8,865 nt of DNA from Verrucomicrobiota bacterium (GTDB taxonomy: Bacteria; Verrucomicrobiota; Verrucomicrobiia; Limisphaerales; UBA9464). Made by a program: the position numbers and the translations under genes. The notes below the pieces were generated by a model. The model did not search any database, was not told the origin of the DNA, and saw nothing but the letters and a program-made list of their open reading frames with translations. Every line of letters begins with the position of its first letter. Positions within the stretch are counted from its first letter, which is position 1. Below, piece by piece: positions 6,883 through 8,865 of this stretch. The DNA lies in NCBI GenBank assembly GCA_017302195.1, contig JAFLEG010000094.1:1254-10118 (forward strand), in the 5' to 3' direction.

Positions 6883-7065
6883 CGACCCGACCTCGGGCAC
6901 TGGTGACCCGCCGCGGTCAGACACCGCATGGGCTGACGGGCTCGGACGCCTGGCAGGCCGGGCAGGAACACCGGATCCTCACACCGCGACGACGCGGGCC
7001 GGATTCGGCATCCGGACTTGAGCGCACGGCAACAACTCCCCACGATGCGCGCACTCGCTCCCGCC
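6883..7065. other. 183-nt intergenic region between the TPM and DUF1080 genes
   Basis: No convincing gene is seen. The second half holds two short perfect hairpins (6984-7015, listed separately). The promoter of the DUF1080 gene would be expected here, but no clear promoter elements can be picked out. Confidence 0.5.
6984..7015 (+). other. Two adjacent perfect hairpins
   Basis: First: CCGCG at 6984-6988 pairs with CGCGG at 6993-6997, loop 4. Second: CCGGAT at 6999-7004 pairs with ATCCGG at 7010-7015, loop 5. They follow one another after one base. No T-run follows the second stem. They could end TPM transcription, structure the DUF1080 leader, or be chance pairing in GC-rich DNA. Confidence 0.4.
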
Positions 7066-7842
7066 ATGAAATCGTCGCTTCGCCCCCTGTGTCTCGCCTC
7101 CCTGTGTCTCAGCGGCACCGTCACCTCCCTGGCGGACACCGGGGTCGGTGCCAAAGCTCCCGCCGGGGCCGAGGTGCTTTTTGACGGCAGCCGCCGGATG
7201 CTGGACGAGAAATGGACCTACTGGCAGGGACCCGGCTTCAAGTCCTCCCTGCCCATCAAATGGCAGATCGTCCCCGATCCGGTGGACGGAGGGACGGTGA
7301 TGATGACCGATGATCCGGCGGCGGCCGGCGGCAAGTACGGCACGGCGGACATCGTCACGAAGTCGCCCTACCGTGATTTTCGGCTCCACCTCGAATTCCT
7401 CATCGCCAAACCGGGCGGCAACAGCGGTGTCTATCTCCAAAACCGCTATGAGATCCAGGTGCTGGATGGCGACAAGACCTCCCACGGCATGGGCGCCGTG
7501 ATCAATGAATCGGAGTCTCCCTATCACGCCTACCACGGCGTTGGAAAATGGAACGCCTATGACATCACCTTCCGCGCCGCACGCTTCCAGGAGGGCAAAC
7601 TGGTCGAAAAGCCCCGGCTGACCATGTATTTCAACGGAAAGAAGGTTCACCTCAACCAGCAGATCAGCCAGGTGTGGGGCGGTCCGAACTCGGGCGTGGA
7701 CGGTGGCAATGAGGGCGGCAAGGGCATCACCGACACCCCCCAGGGCCTCAAGCTGCAGAATGAAGGGCACGACGTGCGGTACCGCAACATCTGGATCCTC
7801 CCGCTGGACCTGAAGGCGCCGGACACCGATTTCACGGAGTGA
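7066..7842 (+). CDS. Secreted DUF1080 (3-keto-disaccharide hydrolase family) protein
   Basis: 258 residues from ATG 7066. The N-terminus (MKSSLRPLCLASLCLSGTVTSLA) is a Sec signal peptide with probable cleavage after SLA at about residue 23. The two cysteines in it do not form a good lipobox. Residues about 35-247 are the DUF1080 domain (jelly-roll, concanavalin-like), with the family-typical PGGNSGVYLQNRYEIQVLD at 116-134 and the closing GLKLQNEGHDVRYRNIWI. Some family members hydrolyse 3-keto-glycosides; many have unknown substrates. Such genes are greatly expanded in Verrucomicrobiota and Planctomycetota. Start choice: TTG 7018 and ATG 7045 are in frame upstream, but 7066 gives a compact signal peptide beginning Met-Lys; none has a clear Shine-Dalgarno. 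An esterase gene follows in the same direction after 64 nt, so the two may be co-transcribed. The substrate cannot be told from sequence. Confidence 0.85.
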   Translation: MKSSLRPLCLASLCLSGTVTSLADTGVGAKAPAGAEVLFDGSRRMLDEKWTYWQGPGFKSSLPIKWQIVPDPVDGGTVMMTDDPAAAGGKYGTADIVTKSPYRDFRLHLEFLIAKPGGNSGVYLQNRYEIQVLDGDKTSHGMGAVINESESPYHAYHGVGKWNAYDITFRAARFQEGKLVEKPRLTMYFNGKKVHLNQQISQVWGGPNSGVDGGNEGGKGITDTPQGLKLQNEGHDVRYRNIWILPLDLKAPDTDFTE

Positions 7843-7906
7843 CAACGTCCACTCCTGTCACGACCAGAGTCCGCCCCGACACCCGCACGGCTTTCGTTCC
7901 ACTGCC

Positions 7907-8833
7907 ATGAACACCCTCCACCGGCTGTCCCCGCTGGTCCTGCTCCTGCTCTCCGCATGGACCGGCTCGCACCCCCTGCTCGCAGCAGATCCGCCGCCGC
8001 TGACACGGAGCGAGGTCATCTACGGACGCAAATTCGGAACGGCGCTGACCTTCGACATCCTGCGTCCGGAGAAGCCCAACGGCTATGGCGTCCTGTTCAT
8101 GGTTTCGGGGGGCTTCTTCTCCAGCCACGACTCCATTGATGGCGCGCTCAAGGGCGGCCTGCTCACCCCGCTGCTGGAGCGCGGCTACACCGTCTTCGCC
8201 GTGGTGCATGGGTCCCAGCCGCGCTTCATCATCCCCGAGATCGTGTCCGACGTGCAGCGCGCGACACGCTTCATCCGATCGCACGCCTCCGAATACGGCG
8301 TCCGTCCCGACCGCCTGGGGGTCTTCGGAGCCAGCGCCGGCGGCCACCTTTCCCTGACCCTGGGAACCCAGGGCGGTCCGGGCGCCGCCGATGCCAAGGA
8401 TCCGGTGGACCGTGAATCGAGCGCCGTGCAGGCGGTCGCCTGCTTCTTCCCGCCGACGGACTACCGGAATTGGCGTGAACCGGGGGACGACGCCGTAGGC
8501 GTGGGCGTCCTGAACGACTTCCAGCCGGCCTTCGGTCCCCGCAGCGACACGGCGGAAAGCCGCGCCGTGTATGGACGGGAGATTTCCCCGCTGGAGTTTG
8601 TCACGGCCGCACTCCCCCCGACCCTGATCATCCATGGGGACGCCGACAAACTGGTGCCGATCCATCAGGCGGAGATCTTTGTGAAACGCGCCGAGGAGTC
8701 CGGCGCCCGGGCGCCGGTGAAGCTGGTGCGCCGGGAAGGCAAGGACCACGGCTGGCCGGGCATGGATCAGGACATCCGCCTCTTTGCCGACTGGTTCGAC
8801 GCACACCTGCGCGGACTGCCCCCCCAGCCCTGA
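7907..8833 (+). CDS. Secreted alpha/beta hydrolase, probable esterase
   Basis: 308 residues. A signal peptide covers about residues 1-27 (hydrophobic run VLLLLSAWTG, cleavage near LLAA). The alpha/beta hydrolase core follows, with an oxyanion-type segment VSGGFFSS near 66-73, nucleophile Ser143 in FGASAGGH, acid Asp247 in IHGDADKLVP and His281 in KDHGWPG, a complete triad in canonical order. The G-x-S-A-G-G context and the HGDxDxxVP motif resemble the BD-FAE / acetyl-esterase type that removes acyl groups from plant or algal polysaccharides; this assignment is by resemblance only. The segment VHGSQPRFIIPEIVSDVQRA (100-119) fits the usual layout before the nucleophile elbow. It lies 64 nt after the DUF1080 gene and has no Shine-Dalgarno before its ATG. 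Both products are exported, suggesting a shared extracytoplasmic degradative role. Confidence 0.87.
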   Translation: MNTLHRLSPLVLLLLSAWTGSHPLLAADPPPLTRSEVIYGRKFGTALTFDILRPEKPNGYGVLFMVSGGFFSSHDSIDGALKGGLLTPLLERGYTVFAVVHGSQPRFIIPEIVSDVQRATRFIRSHASEYGVRPDRLGVFGASAGGHLSLTLGTQGGPGAADAKDPVDRESSAVQAVACFFPPTDYRNWREPGDDAVGVGVLNDFQPAFGPRSDTAESRAVYGREISPLEFVTAALPPTLIIHGDADKLVPIHQAEIFVKRAEESGARAPVKLVRREGKDHGWPGMDQDIRLFADWFDAHLRGLPPQP

Positions 8834-8838
8834 GGGGG
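8819..8838 (+). terminator. Possible weak hairpin at the end of the esterase gene
   Basis: A C-run at 8819-8825 can pair with GGGGG at 8834-8838 around a short loop containing the TGA stop. There is no T-tract after it, so termination is only a possibility. Confidence 0.25.
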
Positions 8839-8865
8839 ACCTTGAGGATCGCCACCGAGCATTCC

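Noticed and set aside
6445..6924. Minus-strand open frame antisense to the TPM gene.
   Set aside because: Glycine- and valine-rich shadow translation with no motif; the plus strand carries the TPM domain and a GGAG site.
7018..7065. Longer DUF1080 start at TTG 7018 or ATG 7045.
   Set aside because: No ribosome site, and the extra residues would only lengthen the region before a complete Met-Lys signal peptide at 7066.
6979..7845. Long minus-strand open frame antisense to the DUF1080 gene.
   Set aside because: The plus-strand frame has a signal peptide and a clear DUF1080 signature; the antisense frame shows no family motif.
7832..8806. Long minus-strand open frame antisense to the esterase gene.
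   Set aside because: The plus strand has signal peptide, GxSAGG, HGDxDxxVP and catalytic His. The antisense frame is a composition effect of high GC.
1..8865. Signs of a defence system, prophage, transposon or CRISPR array.
   Set aside because: No nuclease, integrase, transposase, terminal repeat or spaced direct repeat was seen; composition looks even across the window by eye.

Overview
The window (8865 bp, GC-rich) looks like a chromosomal segment from a member of the Verrucomicrobiota, probably near the Pedosphaera/Limisphaera lineages. This is an inference from gene content: a giant secreted protein combining the end of a CotH-kinase region with lamin-tail, PKD-like and galactose-binding-like modules; a secreted DUF1080 protein; a secreted small-molecule esterase; and mostly weak or absent Shine-Dalgarno sequences. 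No rRNA, tRNA, CRISPR array, transposase or integrase is visible.

Layout. (1) 1-3213 (+) is the 3' part of a very large extracellular modular protein, cut by the left edge. (2) 3235-3711 (+), 21 nt behind it, is a four-helix membrane protein with four histidines placed as expected for a di-heme cytochrome b. (3) 6324-3792 (-) is a tight three-gene cassette, DUF58 protein > sorA-like molybdopterin sulfite dehydrogenase > sorB-like monoheme cytochrome c, joined by two ATGA stop/start overlaps. It runs tail-to-tail with the cytochrome b gene, 80 nt apart. (4) 6448-6882 (+) is a small soluble TPM-domain protein, divergent from the cassette across 123 nt. (5) 7066-7842 (+) is a secreted DUF1080 (3-keto-disaccharide hydrolase family) protein. 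(6) 7907-8833 (+) is a secreted alpha/beta hydrolase with a complete catalytic triad.

How the genes may work together. SorA and SorB are read as a periplasmic sulfite:cytochrome c oxidoreductase. The Mo-ligand cysteine, the Arg-x-His and Cys+5 Arg substrate-pocket pattern, and the CxxCH plus distal Met of the small cytochrome are all visible. The neighbouring cytochrome b candidate could connect such a couple to the membrane, but only proximity supports that. The most unusual point is the DUF58 gene translationally coupled to the molybdoenzyme, with no MoxR ATPase beside it in this window. MoxR/von Willebrand-type pairs help mature some metalloenzymes, so a maturation role is a testable hypothesis. 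The DUF1080 protein and esterase are probably part of extracytoplasmic carbohydrate or ester degradation, and the large modular protein is probably exported. The rest of the window is ordinary for such a genome.
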